From assembly GCF_050947335.1 (NCBI RefSeq), contig NW_027473342.1, positions 1,488,001 through 1,552,000 on the forward strand: a stretch of DNA of 64,000 bases, in the 5' to 3' direction. Source of the stretch: Megachile rotundata. Its lineage: Eukaryota; Arthropoda; Insecta; Hymenoptera; Megachilidae. Shown piece after piece: positions 63,887-64,000 of this stretch. Every line of letters starts with the position of its first letter. Position 1 is the stretch's first letter. A program made the translations under genes and the position numbers. A model generated the notes under the pieces. That model was given only the letters and a program-made list of their open reading frames with translations. It did no database searches and had not been told where the DNA came from.

Positions 63887-64000
63887 ATGACACAATCACA
63901 CACACACACACAATCACACATTCACAATCACACAATCACAATCACACAATCACAATCACACAGTCACAATCCCACAATCACAATCACACAATCACACAAG
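63887..64000 (+). repeat. Start of another higher-order unit, cut by the window
   Basis: The A-marker GACACAATGACACAATCA (ATG-like variant at 63,887), the CA run, CACATTCAC and AATCCCAC are present up to the last base. The array continues beyond the window. Confidence 0.88.

Larger units (their letters stand above)
1..64000 (+). repeat. Satellite array of the octamer ATCACACA, filling the window
   Basis: Every line of the sequence is made of ATCACACA (reverse complement TGTGTGAT) or its point variants, and the array runs off both edges. Orientation never switches: there is no G/T-rich stretch on the + strand. Common one-base variants are AGCACACA, ATCTCACA, ACCACACA, GTCACACA, ATCACTCA, ATCGCACA, ATTACACA, AAACACAC and ATCACGCA. 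They fall in fixed orders that repeat over kilobases, so they were copied as blocks and did not arise independently. No stretch over 300 bases contains anything else. The unit cannot encode a normal protein because it reads the same octapeptide in all + frames. What the array does (centromeric, subtelomeric or other heterochromatin) cannot be read from the sequence. Confidence 0.98.

Noticed and set aside
1151..63890. Dozens of long open reading frames on the + strand, up to about 1350 codons
   Set aside because: They follow directly from a stop-free repeat. All frames read the same peptide, starts come from AATGAC (or TTG in ATTGCAC) variants, stops from CCTAATC, CATAATC, CACGTAATC or AATGAC variants, and frames overlap each other in different phases. 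There is no domain, codon bias, ribosome site or intron signal.
1..64000. Genes on the minus strand
   Set aside because: TGTGTGAT contains TGA once per unit, so each minus frame is stopped about every 24 bp.
1..64000. CRISPR array
   Set aside because: There are no unique spacers of 25-45 bp between identical repeats. The period is 8 or 14 bp and the units are nearly identical throughout.
1..64000. Telomeric repeat
   Set aside because: The unit is not a TTAGGG-type repeat or a known simple variant of one; the G-poor strand has single C bases, not runs of C.
1..64000. Transposon or retroelement remains
   Set aside because: I see no terminal repeats, target-site duplications, poly-A tails or non-octamer sequence anywhere. 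The duplicated blocks are made entirely of the same repeat units.
1..64000. tRNA, rRNA or other structured RNA genes
   Set aside because: A strand nearly free of G cannot form the required stems, and no conserved tRNA or rRNA motifs are present.
1..64000. A new defence or gene system
   Set aside because: There is no protein-coding sequence, so no gene-based system can be supported. Interest is limited to repeat architecture and evolution.
1..64000. Naming the species or a known satellite family
   Set aside because: I cannot match the octamer to a named family from memory with confidence. A search of repeat databases with ATCACACA and the CpG-module core would decide it.

Overview
The whole 64 kb is one tandem-repeat (satellite or minisatellite) array with no single-copy sequence. 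I found no gene, RNA gene, transposon or other conventional feature. The base unit is the octamer ATCACACA, with thousands of copies all in one orientation. A second unit, the 14-mer ATCACACAATCACA, is an octamer joined to a 6-bp shortened octamer; it forms its own sub-arrays. The + strand is roughly half A, over a third C, one eighth T, and almost free of G. Every long open frame is a by-product: neither unit contains a stop triplet in any + frame, and 8 bp is not a multiple of 3, so all three + frames read the same octapeptide TQSHNHTI. The minus strand carries TGA in every unit and is closed.

The organism cannot be named from this sequence. The size, hierarchy and lack of unique DNA point to a eukaryotic heterochromatic or subtelomeric/pericentromeric satellite in a long-read assembly, not to a bacterium or virus. 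The few CpG sites often have TpG or CpA counterparts in sister copies. That fits a genome with germline CpG methylation, but does not prove it.

Layout. (1) 1-13,220: a 3.75-kb block (1-3757) is repeated at 7931-11,679. Between them lies a 1.84-kb tandem duplication that itself contains a 0.42-kb tandem duplication. (2) 11,937-15,060: recurs about 43-44 kb away at 55,248-58,990. (3) 17,521-31,276 and 35,443-46,212: copies of a composite higher-order repeat of about 2.1-4.9 kb, built from ordered cassettes marked by fixed point variants. (4) 31,277-34,345: recurs at 46,213-49,390. (5) about 49,400-52,590: recurs at 58,990-62,210, with a partial third copy at 35,040-37,222. (6) 52,930-53,960: holds the longest 14-mer array. 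(7) 61,777-64,000: re-enters the higher-order repeat and runs off the window.

The most informative signal is how the copies differ. Coordinate offsets between sister copies change only in steps of 8, in steps of 14, or in sums of the two. Five homologous 14-mer arrays differ in length by exact multiples of 14 bp. The array therefore records two processes: slippage by whole units, and repeated segmental duplication or unequal exchange of 0.4-5 kb blocks. I see no evidence of a coding or regulatory system. All boundaries below were read by eye from marker variants and are good to about one or two repeat units unless stated.
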